Source: CAYLLT01 sp964591605 (GTDB lineage: Bacteria > Planctomycetota > Phycisphaerae > UBA1845 > PWPN01). Taken from it: DNA of 41,879 nt. This document shows positions 8,119 through 18,000 of the stretch, piece after piece. Within the stretch, counting starts at the first letter, position 1, and the number at the start of each line of letters is the position of its first letter. Below the pieces are notes generated by a model that had not been told where the DNA came from, ran no database searches, and was given only the letters and a program-made list of their open reading frames with translations. The position numbers and the translations under genes were made by a program. The DNA lies in NCBI GenBank assembly GCA_964591605.1, contig CAZQEN010000019.1:1-41879 (forward strand), in the 5' to 3' direction.

Positions 8119-9851
8119 GTCTCATGCGGTTTTTCGCGGGAAATATCGCCCGACTCGTGAAGCTCGTGATCGGCCTCGCGCTGATCCTCGCGGGTCTCAC
8201 CACCGCGGTGTACTGGATGGCCTTTCGCGTCTATGTGCCGCCGGGCTACTGCCTGATTCGCATCGCCAAGAGCGGCGATCCGATGGAGGCGGGCCAGACG
8301 GTCGCCGAGCCCGGTCAGAAAGGCATCCAGCGCGAGACCTGGGGGCCCGGGCGCTACTTCCTCAACCCGATCTTCTGGGACACGGAGCTCGTTCCGCTCG
8401 TCGAGATCAAGGCGGGCCGGCCCGAGACGTGGACGTGGGTGCACGGGGTCGAGCGGCTGCCGGGCGGCAAGCTTCCAGCCGGCGGCATGCTCGGCGGAGA
8501 ACTGCCCGAGGTGGGCATTCTCACGCGCAAGAGCGGGAAACCCGACCCCTCTGGAGCGGCCGTCGTCAGCCGCGACAGCCCGTACACGGGCATCATCCGC
8601 GAAGTCCTCACGCCCGGCGTGTACCGGATCAATCCGTACGAGTATGAGGTGAAGAAGGCCCCCGCCTACGTGATTCCGGCGGGCTTCGTGGGAGTCGTCA
8701 CCAACCAGCTCGGCCAGCAGCCGGAGATGATCGAGGTGCCCGACCTGCCTATCGACGCCGGCACGATGATGGGCAACGAGACGCGCCCGACCACCTCGGT
8801 CACCCAGGCGACCAAGCGCATCCGTCCGCTCGCGACCGGCGATCAGCGCGGCACGCTGCGGGATGTGCTGCCGCCGGGGGTTTATTACCTCAACCCCAAC
8901 GTAGCTCGGGTGAAGATCACCGAGGTGGGCTACAACGAGTTCTCGCAGATCTCGAACCGCACGTCGCAGGATACGATCCGGTTTCCGTCGAAGTCGGGCT
9001 TTGACATCGAGCTGGGCGTCACGGTGGTGTGGGGGCTGCACCCGCGTCATGCGGCCGAGGTGATCAACGAGTTCGGCGCCACCGACGAGGTGCTCGAGAA
9101 GGTGATCAAGCCGCAGTTGCGGTCGATCTGCCGGAACCAGGGGTCGCTGTACGAGGCGCGGGATTTCATCCAGGGCGAACGGCGCGAGGAGTTCCAGCAC
9201 GTGCTCTCGACGGTGCTGCGCGACGTGTGTCGGCAGAAGAACATCGAGCTGCTGCTGGCGCTGATCAGCACGATCGACGTGTACACGCGCGAGGGCCAGC
9301 CGGTGGCGGGCGAAGCGGACCTGAAGACGGCGATCCAGGACAGCTTCCTGGCCATTGAGCGGCAGATCACGAACACCAAGCTGCAGGTGACCGAGCAGAA
9401 GCGGGCCCTCCTGGAAGAGGCCAAGAAGCAGGTGGACATCACGCGCGAGCAGATCGAGTCGGAGACGCGCAAGAAAGTGGCAACCACGCTGGCCGAGGGC
9501 CAGCGCAAGGCGGCCGAGATCGAGGCCCAGGGCCGGCTCGAGGTGGCCAAACTCGAGCAGCAGATCGCCACCCTCGAGGCCGAAAAGACCGAGCTGCTGG
9601 GCCGGGCCGAGGCGGACGTGGAAAAGCTAAAGAAGCAGGCCGAGGCGGACGGCAAGAAGATGCTGGTGGGCGCGTTCGGATCGCCCGCGGCCTACAACCT
9701 CTACACGTTCGCCGACAGATTCGAGCCCGACTCGATCCGGATGATCTTCGCCGGCCCGGGTACGTTCTGGACCGACCTGAAGCGGTTTGAAGAGGTCGGC
9801 GCCGCCCAGATGATGCGCGCCGGCGCCGCGACTCAGCCGTCGTACAGGTGA
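8115..9851 (+). CDS. SPFH (band 7/prohibitin-like) membrane protein 2
   Basis: 578-residue paralogue of the preceding protein. Its ATG overlaps the upstream stop (ATGA) and has AAAGGAG seven bases before it. One N-terminal membrane helix (about 17-37, LVIGLALILAGLTTAVYWMAF) is followed by the same kind of modules: WGPGRYFLNPIFWDTELV, LTPGVYRINPYEYEVKKA and LPPGVYYLNPNVARVKI. The SPFH domain runs roughly from SKSGFDIELGVTVVWGL to LLALISTIDVYTREGQPV, and the C-terminal third is a coiled coil rich in Glu, Lys and Ala. Overlap and shared architecture argue for a paired complex in which the repeated modules form an extracytoplasmic or membrane-proximal layer. Its biological role is unknown. Confidence 0.85.
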   Translation: MSLMRFFAGNIARLVKLVIGLALILAGLTTAVYWMAFRVYVPPGYCLIRIAKSGDPMEAGQTVAEPGQKGIQRETWGPGRYFLNPIFWDTELVPLVEIKAGRPETWTWVHGVERLPGGKLPAGGMLGGELPEVGILTRKSGKPDPSGAAVVSRDSPYTGIIREVLTPGVYRINPYEYEVKKAPAYVIPAGFVGVVTNQLGQQPEMIEVPDLPIDAGTMMGNETRPTTSVTQATKRIRPLATGDQRGTLRDVLPPGVYYLNPNVARVKITEVGYNEFSQISNRTSQDTIRFPSKSGFDIELGVTVVWGLHPRHAAEVINEFGATDEVLEKVIKPQLRSICRNQGSLYEARDFIQGERREEFQHVLSTVLRDVCRQKNIELLLALISTIDVYTREGQPVAGEADLKTAIQDSFLAIERQITNTKLQVTEQKRALLEEAKKQVDITREQIESETRKKVATTLAEGQRKAAEIEAQGRLEVAKLEQQIATLEAEKTELLGRAEADVEKLKKQAEADGKKMLVGAFGSPAAYNLYTFADRFEPDSIRMIFAGPGTFWTDLKRFEEVGAAQMMRAGAATQPSYR

Positions 9852-9877
9852 CGACGGGGTGGACGGGGTGACCCATC

Positions 9878-9892
9878 CCTCGCGCAGCGAGG
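9878..9892. terminator. Hairpin between convergent genes
   Basis: CCTCGC-gca-GCGAGG is a perfect 6-bp stem in the 150-bp spacer between the + strand SPFH gene and the - strand heparinase gene. It could end transcription from either side. No T-run; nothing else recognised in the spacer. Confidence 0.35.
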
Positions 9893-10001
9893 AGTGGGGT
9901 CTCGATGACGGGAATTGGGAGGACGCCGCGACGCAAGAATGCGTCACCGCAACGCAATTGGGCGACGCACCGCACGGGCAGAGGATGATTGCGGAGCAGC
10001 T

Positions 10002-12809
10002 TCACTCTCTCGCTGCGCGGCGCACTTCGATCCCCTCCGCCGCTCCACCCTCCACAGACGCCTGATCACCCTCCAGGCGCATCTCGACGAAATCGACCGA
10101 TCCCTTCAACCGCACCGCCGTCTCTCCGACCCGCAGCGCGGCCCCGCGGCACAGGGCCGCCCGCTGGATGCGCCCGTTCGCATCGAGCCGGACCCAGCCC
10201 AACTCCCCATCTGACTCGAAGCGGTGGTCCTTCTGAACGAGCAGCGTCGAGTTGCGTCGCTCCGGCCTCCGCTTGAGTGGATCCTCGACGTCGGCGGCCA
10301 TCCACAGATCCCGCCGGCCGTCTTTCAGCTCGACCTCCACGGCGACGTCGGCGTCTCCCGGCACCTCGCTCTGCGCGGCGGTCACAGCCAGCCGCCGCAC
10401 GGCGGTGATGCTCGACGAACCCCCGTGCGGTTCAATGACGCTGACAAACGCACTCGCCAGCGGTGCGGTCTCTGCGCGGCGATGGACCAGAATCGTCGGG
10501 ATCCAGGCATCCTGATCGCCAGAAAAGAGGGTCGTGTTCACCCACGACTCGGCGGTGAAGACCGTGGCCCCGGCCGTCAGGTCGATATAGCGCAGGCCCA
10601 CCCGTGAATCAGGCGGCAGCAGCTTGTAGAGATCCTCGATGCGCCAGTCAACGCTCCACACTGGCTCCGGCTGCTCGTCACGCTGGAAGCTGCGCATCTG
10701 CATGGCGGTGGTCACCGTGGGCGGCGGCCCGGCAGACGTGAGGTCCAACCCGAGGGTGCTGATGGAGCCGAAATGGCTGCGCATGAACTTGATGTGGTCG
10801 GTTCCGCCGACGACGCGGAAGATATCGAGCACGTAAAAGTCCTGCTCCGACAGATCGACCATCGCAATCGTGCGCTCGTACTGCTGGCCGCCGATGAGGG
10901 CCGGAGCCGATGCGCGGATGGCACGAAAACGCTTTCCCTCAGCCCAGAGGGTGGTCTTGCCGCCGCCCGAGCGCGTGTTCTGGCCGTCGACCATGACGGT
11001 GTTGTGAGCAGCCGTCAGCGTGTACCACACCGCTCGCGGCGCGCCCCAGCCGCCGAATTGAACCGGCGGATACCCGAAATCGGGCATCAGATCGAGCCCT
11101 CTGGCAAAGAGGCCCAGGTTCATGGCATCGGCGTGGCCGTGACGCTCGCCGGAGTCATAGTCGATCCACACCGCCCGCGTGTCGGGGCCCACCCCGCTGC
11201 GCAGAACCGCCAGGTGCCACTGCTGCTTGTTGACGCTGCGCAGGTTCAGGTCGGTTCCCTCCCGTTCGATCACGCTTCGCACCTGCTGCTGAAACGCCGC
11301 GGGATCATCCGCAAGCAGGTCGTAGGGCAGACCTTCGACGCGGTTTCCGTTGGAGCGGTACAGCACTTTAACGAACGCCGCATCCCGGGTCTGCTCATAG
11401 AGCTCCCACAGGAATCCGGCCGCCGACGGACCGAGACCGGGATTCTTCGAGAAGCTCACACCCGCGTATTGTTCCACCGGCCGGGCGAACGCGCCTGTAT
11501 CGCCAATCTCAGGGTAATAGCGGTCCAGACACCAGGTGTCGATGTGGAACCGGTAGGTCTCATGCAGGCGCGGATACCGCTGCAGGAGGTCCTTGAGGAA
11601 CATCGGGTCAACGCGGGTGTATAAGCCCAGCAGTTCCGCCAGGCTGTTGGGCGCAAGCCGCGTGTAGCCCGCCAGTCCTTTTTCGCCGGTCATGCCGTCG
11701 ACGGCGGTGGACTTGCGGACGATCTCCTCAATGAGTGTCATGACCTCCGGCCGGTTCCCGGGCCATTCGAGCACCGTCTTGAGCATGACCATGGTGATGT
11801 CCGTCTGAGGGTAATTGGATTCGATCTTCTGGCGATGGGCGACGGTGTCCCGGAAGATGCGCTCCTCGATGTTGCGCTGCACGTCAGCGAACGATTCCTT
11901 CGGGTTCGACAGCTTGTAGCGGCGGGCCTTGTCCGCAAGGAACCGCACCAGTTTCCCATCCTCGCGCAGGGTCTCGAAGACCTGATCGTACGCGATGGCC
12001 AGCTCGCGCACCTCGACGCAGGCGTCGTGCCAGGTGGAGATGTACCCGTCGCGGGGCGGCCCTTCATACATCACGCCCTCCTTGCCGAAATCGAACGTCG
12101 GGTAGAGGTCGGCGACACGGTCGAGCAGGACGCCCGCCTTGTGGGCATAGGTGGAATCGCCGGTGACGGCGTAGGCGGCGGCGAGGTTGCGGACGCCGGC
12201 CACGATCGCCTGCTTCCACTGACCGAAGATGAGATAGGCGCCGATGAAGCGCCAGCGTTTTTCGCCGTCGACGTAGCCTTCGCCATCGTCAACACCAAAC
12301 GTCCGCATCGGGTCGTCCTTCCCCGGGTGTTCGGCGTTGAACAGGAGCGAGCGGTCCGCGCGGGCGGGCTGAAACACGCCGTGTTCATCGAGACCGGAGC
12401 GGTAGAAGGCGTGAAAGTCGTTCTTGGGGAAGAACTCATCACAGTGCGGACATTGCGTCTTCCACGGATGCTTGAGCGCATCCATCTTCCACGTATACAT
12501 GGGAACGGACTTCCTGCAGCTCGGGCAGTGGCCGTTCGACCAGACCATCCAGGAGCGCTTGATGCCGTTGCTGAACATCAGGTCCCACAGCTCGTCGTCA
12601 GACATCTTCATCCAGGGCTGAGCGGTCTCAACGATGGGCCGGGCGATGTCTTTCGCCCAGTCGTAGCGCTCGATGTTGCGCCGGGCTTTCGTGATGAGGT
12701 GGGCGGGGTAGAGCACGGCGGCCTGCTTGAGCGGCGGCGTGTCGGCGGCTTGGGCGATGTTCGCGGTCGCGCCGGCCATCAACACGACCAGCGCGATGGC
12801 CACCTGCAC
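10002..12809 (-). CDS. Secreted heparinase II/III-like polysaccharide lyase (1)
   Basis: Large secreted protein of the heparinase II/III superfamily: an alpha/alpha-toroid in the N-terminal half and a beta-sandwich in the C-terminal half. Typical motifs of the C-terminal catalytic region are SGERHGHADAMNLGLF and TAAHNTVMVDGQNT. A Cys4 module (CPSC near the N terminus, CPHC about 30 residues later) is common in planctomycete relatives. Such enzymes cleave uronic-acid-containing polysaccharides by beta-elimination. The start is uncertain. The open frame reaches an ATG at 12959, overlapping the upstream gene by 28 bp and reading through a palindrome (12823-12851). The signal peptide core IALVVLMAGATANIAQA begins just after GTG codons at 12809 and 12803, so I place the start at 12809 (935 residues). 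Substrate unknown. Confidence 0.8.
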   Translation of the reverse strand: MQVAIALVVLMAGATANIAQAADTPPLKQAAVLYPAHLITKARRNIERYDWAKDIARPIVETAQPWMKMSDDELWDLMFSNGIKRSWMVWSNGHCPSCRKSVPMYTWKMDALKHPWKTQCPHCDEFFPKNDFHAFYRSGLDEHGVFQPARADRSLLFNAEHPGKDDPMRTFGVDDGEGYVDGEKRWRFIGAYLIFGQWKQAIVAGVRNLAAAYAVTGDSTYAHKAGVLLDRVADLYPTFDFGKEGVMYEGPPRDGYISTWHDACVEVRELAIAYDQVFETLREDGKLVRFLADKARRYKLSNPKESFADVQRNIEERIFRDTVAHRQKIESNYPQTDITMVMLKTVLEWPGNRPEVMTLIEEIVRKSTAVDGMTGEKGLAGYTRLAPNSLAELLGLYTRVDPMFLKDLLQRYPRLHETYRFHIDTWCLDRYYPEIGDTGAFARPVEQYAGVSFSKNPGLGPSAAGFLWELYEQTRDAAFVKVLYRSNGNRVEGLPYDLLADDPAAFQQQVRSVIEREGTDLNLRSVNKQQWHLAVLRSGVGPDTRAVWIDYDSGERHGHADAMNLGLFARGLDLMPDFGYPPVQFGGWGAPRAVWYTLTAAHNTVMVDGQNTRSGGGKTTLWAEGKRFRAIRASAPALIGGQQYERTIAMVDLSEQDFYVLDIFRVVGGTDHIKFMRSHFGSISTLGLDLTSAGPPPTVTTAMQMRSFQRDEQPEPVWSVDWRIEDLYKLLPPDSRVGLRYIDLTAGATVFTAESWVNTTLFSGDQDAWIPTILVHRRAETAPLASAFVSVIEPHGGSSSITAVRRLAVTAAQSEVPGDADVAVEVELKDGRRDLWMAADVEDPLKRRPERRNSTLLVQKDHRFESDGELGWVRLDANGRIQRAALCRGAALRVGETAVRLKGSVDFVEMRLEGDQASVEGGAAEGIEVRRAARE

Positions 12810-12822
12810 CGGCTGAAGCTGC

Positions 12823-12851
12823 CTACCCCCTCCGGCCCGCGACCGGGAGGG
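12823..12851. repeat. GC-rich imperfect palindrome at the 5' end of the heparinase gene
   Basis: CCCCTCCGG and CCGGGAGGG face each other around CCCGCGA, with one bulged base. On the - strand the unit ends in GGGGGTAGG. It lies immediately upstream of the proposed GTG start at 12809, so any longer reading of that gene would translate this repeat. Confidence 0.55.
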
Positions 12852-12931
12852 AGCGGAACAGGCGAGACATGAAGAATCGCTTCCTGACGGGCGCGGCTCT
12901 GATGCGCGGTGCGGCTGCGATGCAGGTCGTG

Positions 12932-15085
12932 TCACGGACGCAGTTGGCGGTCGAGCCATGTGTACATCTCGCTTTTGGTTTCGGGGCTGATGCCGTGTTT
13001 GCCGGGACGCAGCACGTTGACGAGTGCGTCCGGTCGGCCGTAGAGCCGCCAGACGGCGCGTGAGGCCTCGGCAGCGTCGAACGCACTCTCCGACTCGGTG
13101 AAAATGTCGTCGTCGCGGGTGCTGTGGTGATAAAGGGCGCGGGGGGCGATGAGCCGGACGACATCATCCCAGTCCCAGGGGGGCAGATCGCCGCGCTGGA
13201 ACACCGGGCGCAGGGTAGGCATGTAGCTGAACCACTCGTCACGGGCCCAGCGCAGACGGTTGGATTCGGCACGGAAGGTGGCGTAACCGCAACTGGCGAC
13301 GACGGCGGTCACGCGCTCGTCGAACGCGGCCAGCATGAGCGCTTCTTCCGCGCCGAGCGAATGGCCGATGGCGGCCAGGCGACGGGCGTCGACGCCCTCC
13401 GTTTTCGCCAGCACGGTGAGCGCGATGCGGGCATCTGCGAGCATTTTACCCATCGCGGAGACGTGCGGATGCCGCTGGTATGACACGCGTGTGTCGAAGG
13501 GTTTGGGCGGGTCCACGCGCTCACCCGCGGCGATCGAATCGGGACAGAGCGTGATATAGCCGCGATCGGCCAGCTCCGACCCGAAGGCGAGCGACGCGTC
13601 ACCGGCCAGGCCGGCGGATTCGCGTTTGCCCTCGACCGTCGTTTGGTGGAGAACGAGCACGCCGGGCGTGGCCGTCTTCGCCGGCGGGATGCAAAGATAG
13701 GCCTTCGCCCGCTCCTCACGGCCGACGGCGTATTCGATGAGGCGACGTTCGTACCTGCCCGTCGCCTCTTTATCGAGCAGCTTGACCTCAACAGACTCGG
13801 GCGCAGGAGAAACACTGCCCAGAGATCGCATGATGACGCGCCGCAGCAACTCGCGCTGTGCCTCCCATTGCTTGCGTGTTTGCGGGGTGGTTCGCAGGTC
13901 GCCCGTCGGGAAGAGGCGTTGTGCGAGCCAGCGATACGCTTCTTCGCGGGCGGCTTTCGGAAACTTGTGGGGGCCGGCCATCGATTTCCAGACCAGCTCG
14001 TCGGCGGCCCCGTACAGGCCGTAGACGCTGCGCACGTCGCGGAACATTGCGTCGAGGTTGTCGGTGTTGGGGAAGATGTCGTCCTGGGTCGTATACCAGA
14101 CGTAGAGCGACCGCGGGGCGATCATCGCGCAGATGTGCTGCCAGTCGAACGGGATCTCTTCGACGCCGGGCAGATAGTCGCCGATCTGCGGGATCAGCGC
14201 GGTCAGGTGCGACCAGCGGTTGGGCGTCGGGTCGCTTCGGAAGGTGGTGAAGCCGCAGCTTGCGATGGCAACGCTGATGCGCGGGTCGAATGCGGCGGCA
14301 AAGAGCGTTCCGTACGCCCCGTGCGAGTGGCCGATGCACCCGATCTGCAGCGGATCGACCTCGGGGCACGTCCTCAGGTAATCGACGATGCGCGTCACAT
14401 CCCACACCATCTTGCCCATGAACGACCAGCCGGGGTGGCGGCGATAGAAGCTGATGCTGTCGTGATAGGGCTGCGTTCCCTCGGGAATGCGCTCGCCAAA
14501 GCCGATGACATCGGGGGCGATGCAGACATACCCGCGGGCGACGAGTTCCTGGGCGAACGCGAGTTCGGGATCGCCCTTGATGCCCAGCGGCTCCTGCTTG
14601 CCCTGCGCGACGGTCTGATGCAGGCAGATCATCGCGGGGAGCCGTCCCGAGGCGCGGCGTGGGATCAGCAGACAGGCGGGAATCCAGTCGTCGGGCTCGG
14701 TCCGGATGCGCAGGTGACGGCGGGTGTGATCGTCGAACTGCTCCTCCCGGATCATCTCCACGCGCGGCTCGCCGCGGGCAGGGGCAGTGGCGGCCGTCGC
14801 CGCGCCGGGACAGACGCCTCCTATAACCTCCTCAATCGCCGTCGCGAACACCCGGCGCCGTTGCTCCCAGCCCTTGATCGTGTCGATGCCCTGCGGTGCG
14901 TCCGGGCTCGACGCAAGGGGCGGGATGAGCAGCCGGTGACCGCTCTGAGGCGTGCGTGTGGAAGGCTGCTTCCAGGTCGTGACCTTCTTCCACTCGTCCC
15001 AGTCGTGGCCAGGCCAGGCCAGTGCGGAATTGACGCAGGTTAGCCAGGCGATCGACACGGAGAGACAATGGTTTATTGAAATCAC
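12932..15085 (-). CDS. Secreted double alpha/beta-hydrolase (tandem esterase)
   Basis: 717-residue secreted protein with two complete alpha/beta-hydrolase domains in one chain, of the dienelactone-hydrolase/acetyl-xylan-esterase-like group. Each has a nucleophile elbow (GHSHG, GHSLG), a candidate acid (TTQDDIFP, TRDDDIF) and a late histidine (AGPHKFP, PGKHGIS), so both domains may be active. Shared surface motifs repeat too: ICLHQTVAQGKQE versus LVLHQTTVEGKRE, and GFGERIPEGTQPYHD versus AAGERVDPPKPFD. The start is the GTG at 15085, with GAGG eight bases before it and a signal peptide (INHCLSVSIAWLTCVNSALA). The gene lies 10 bp after the stop of the second heparinase gene. A likely role is removing acyl or methyl esters from the polysaccharide cut by the neighbouring lyases. 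The exact ester is unknown. Confidence 0.82.
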   Translation of the reverse strand: MISINHCLSVSIAWLTCVNSALAWPGHDWDEWKKVTTWKQPSTRTPQSGHRLLIPPLASSPDAPQGIDTIKGWEQRRRVFATAIEEVIGGVCPGAATAATAPARGEPRVEMIREEQFDDHTRRHLRIRTEPDDWIPACLLIPRRASGRLPAMICLHQTVAQGKQEPLGIKGDPELAFAQELVARGYVCIAPDVIGFGERIPEGTQPYHDSISFYRRHPGWSFMGKMVWDVTRIVDYLRTCPEVDPLQIGCIGHSHGAYGTLFAAAFDPRISVAIASCGFTTFRSDPTPNRWSHLTALIPQIGDYLPGVEEIPFDWQHICAMIAPRSLYVWYTTQDDIFPNTDNLDAMFRDVRSVYGLYGAADELVWKSMAGPHKFPKAAREEAYRWLAQRLFPTGDLRTTPQTRKQWEAQRELLRRVIMRSLGSVSPAPESVEVKLLDKEATGRYERRLIEYAVGREERAKAYLCIPPAKTATPGVLVLHQTTVEGKRESAGLAGDASLAFGSELADRGYITLCPDSIAAGERVDPPKPFDTRVSYQRHPHVSAMGKMLADARIALTVLAKTEGVDARRLAAIGHSLGAEEALMLAAFDERVTAVVASCGYATFRAESNRLRWARDEWFSYMPTLRPVFQRGDLPPWDWDDVVRLIAPRALYHHSTRDDDIFTESESAFDAAEASRAVWRLYGRPDALVNVLRPGKHGISPETKSEMYTWLDRQLRP

Positions 15086-15095
15086 GGCGCCTGCC

Positions 15096-18000
15096 TCATG
15101 ATCCCGGTTCCTCGATGAACCGGACGCGATCCAGCCGAAAGGACGACGACGGCGGCGGCGGAAAGCGGTCGACCTGGATCCGTGAGCCGCGCACCTGCCG
15201 CACGGGCAGGCCCGTGACCAGACCCTCATTCATTTCGACCAGCACATAGGGTGTCACCCCGCCGGCCTGGGCCATCCCGTCGTCCGGAGCCGCGCTGTCA
15301 GCGGTCAGTGTCTGCGCGTTCTGCTCGAGGATCCGGCCCGACCACGACGGCGTGTCATTCTCGAAACCAATGCCGCCGGTCGTCAATGTACGGGCACCCG
15401 ACGTGATCAGCCAACGCGGGTCGCCGGGCGAACGATACAGCGCGCCAAACGCCCCCTGGAACCGGACGCCGTCCGCCTCCGCCGGTGTCTCGCAGTCGCT
15501 GAAGATCAGGTAGGTACCCCAGGCAGACATGATGCGGAGGGCGACTGCGTCGGAGCCTGCGCTCGCAGGGAGCGGCAGGCGTTCGACCCGCTCGATCGGC
15601 ATGCGGCCGTCAGGTCCGCTCGGCTCGTGCACCGCGACGAACGTGCTCTCGAAGTTTTTCCCCTCGCGGAGGACATCGAGGTAGCGAACCCGGCGGCCGG
15701 CCTGCTCGCGTGTCTCCTGACCCGGACCGTTGGAGGCTTCGACGCGATCGGCGGGGGTGAGCATCCAGAGGCGGTACCGGCGATCCGGCTGCTCCCATGT
15801 GGCTTCCCACTCGGGCGGGGGAGACGCCACGCTTCGCACGTCGCGCAGACCGAAGATATCCGCCTTGTCGAGACTCGCACCGACCTGAGGCAGAGGCGGC
15901 TCGGCCGGCATGGTCAAACCGCGGAAGGTGATCCGCCCCTCGGGCGCATCGCTGGAGGCCAGTTCGCTGAAGATGCGATAGTCGTGCCGGTCACCACCGC
16001 TGACGCGGAAAACGTCCACCGCGAAGGTCTGAGCGCCGGGTCCCTTGATCAAGGCCACGAGACGACGGTACTGGCGGCACTGGTCGTACACGTCCGAGGC
16101 GGCTTCGGTCAGCGAGAGCCGCGGCGAGGTGAACATGCGGCGAAGACGCGGCCTGCGCTCGCGGCCGGTCTGCCGGTGGCGCTGCTCAGCGTCGTCGACA
16201 ATCACCAGGTTGTGGCTGACTGTGCTGTGAATCCAGTTGTTGAGCGGCATGTCGCCGACGTAGCCTTGATCGCCGAGGATCGTCCGGCCGCGGTCGATAT
16301 AGAAGACGGAGAGGTTGTCGGCATGTCGATGCGCGCCGGATGGGGAGAAAGTCAGGGTCAGCATCGAGGCCTGGGGGCCGCTGCCGTGGCGCAGCATGGC
16401 CGTCATCCATGCCGGGAAGAGGATCTCGGGCAAGTTGAGCTCACCTGCATCACGGGCGAGTTGCTCGGGGCTGAGGTTGAAGATGGCATATTCGGTGCGG
16501 CCTTCGCCATTCGAGAGCGCGGGCATCCTGCCGTCGTAGTACTCAGGGAACCGCCGCAGACCCAGTTCGAGCAGGTGTGCGGCCGGGACCGATCCATCGG
16601 TGGTGTCCGAGAGCGGCGGATACCGTCCATCGGGGCAGAGCTGATCGATCAGGGCGCGGAACATGAGCCGCAGACGCTCATCGCTGGCATAAAGATCCAC
16701 GCTCCCCTGCCGGGACGGAAAGCCGGCGGGCCATTGAAAGCCATGCAGGACTTCCGGGATCTGCACGAGCGACGCGAGATACATGTTGGTGTAGGCGGGG
16801 CTCTCCTTTGAGAAGCCGTCGTACAGGAACGACTGGTCGCGCACGGCCTCGTAGCCGCGGAGGGCGGTGTCGGCCATAGCGGCCAGACCGAGACATTGGG
16901 CGACGACGGCCATCGCGTGGTAGACGCCGGGCGTCTTGTTGTTGACGGCCGTCGCCGCGCCGGCGCCGCCGACGAACGGTTCGGCACCCATCAGGTATTC
17001 GAGGATCAGATCGCGCTCCACGCGCCGGCGGGCGGCATCGCTCCAGAGCGGTTGCCCGTCGCGGCCGTGGGCGTCGTGGACCAGGTCGTAGGCCCGCGCG
17101 ATCACGCCCAGATGGCCGATTCCGTCGGTGCTGGGATGAATGCGGCCGGCGCCCCAGTAATTCTGGAGCATGGCCGCTTGATCCGGCTGGTCGTTCTTGT
17201 ATGCGCCGCTGCAGAGATGCCGCTTCCACTCCATGGGCAGCGCTTTGTCGTGCCACGCCGCGTAGATCGGGTCACAGTCGGCCACGGTGTCCCAGTAATC
17301 GTGGTAGAGCCACTGGCGATAGCAGTGTGCGAGGCGCACGAGGATCTGAATGGCCCGGCGCGCATAGCGCTGGTCGTCGGTCATCCGATAGGCGAGGGCC
17401 AGGCTGCGGGCGGCGCCGATCATGAAGCCGATCTTCGCGTGGCGGATCGCGCCGGTGAAACTGACGTGGATGGGGCGGCTGACCCAGTGATATGCGTACC
17501 GGCCGCTGCGATCGTCGGGATGCTCGCGCTCCTGCTCAGTGAGGTAATACGTGAACGTCTGGCCCGAGCGGGGGCAGACGAGCCGGGCGGTTTCCGGGTA
17601 TCGCTGGCTCGGATACTCGTGACCGCAGGCGCCGCAGGAACAGACGTCGGGGCGGCGGTGGTCCCACTGGAAGATGGAAAGCCCGACGCCCTCCTGTGAC
17701 TTGCGGCCGACGCAGTTCGGGCAGGTGAAGCCGTAGGTGTGGGTCGGCGTGAGCTCGGGGATCATCCGCTCGACATAGCCGTCATCCTGGGCAGCGACGT
17801 ACTTGGCGATCTCCAACTGCTGCTTGTACCAGTGGCGGGCCCAGTCGGCTGTGTCGATGTTGCGCCGGGCCTGTTCGATCTGGGCATCGGTGAGCAGCAC
17901 GGGATGCCGGACTTCGCTGCGGCTGGCGAGCAGTTCATCCTTGCGGTGCTCGATCTGGTCGCGGAAGGTTTGCTCCGCGGGCGAGGGGCCTGATTTCTGC

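Noticed and set aside
6742..9200. Long - strand open frames opposite the SPFH genes
   Set aside because: Codon-position shadows of the SPFH genes; low-complexity His/Gly/Arg composition and no ribosome binding sites.
10773..17699. Several long + strand open frames opposite the lyases and esterase
   Set aside because: Shadow frames of confident - strand genes; no family motifs.
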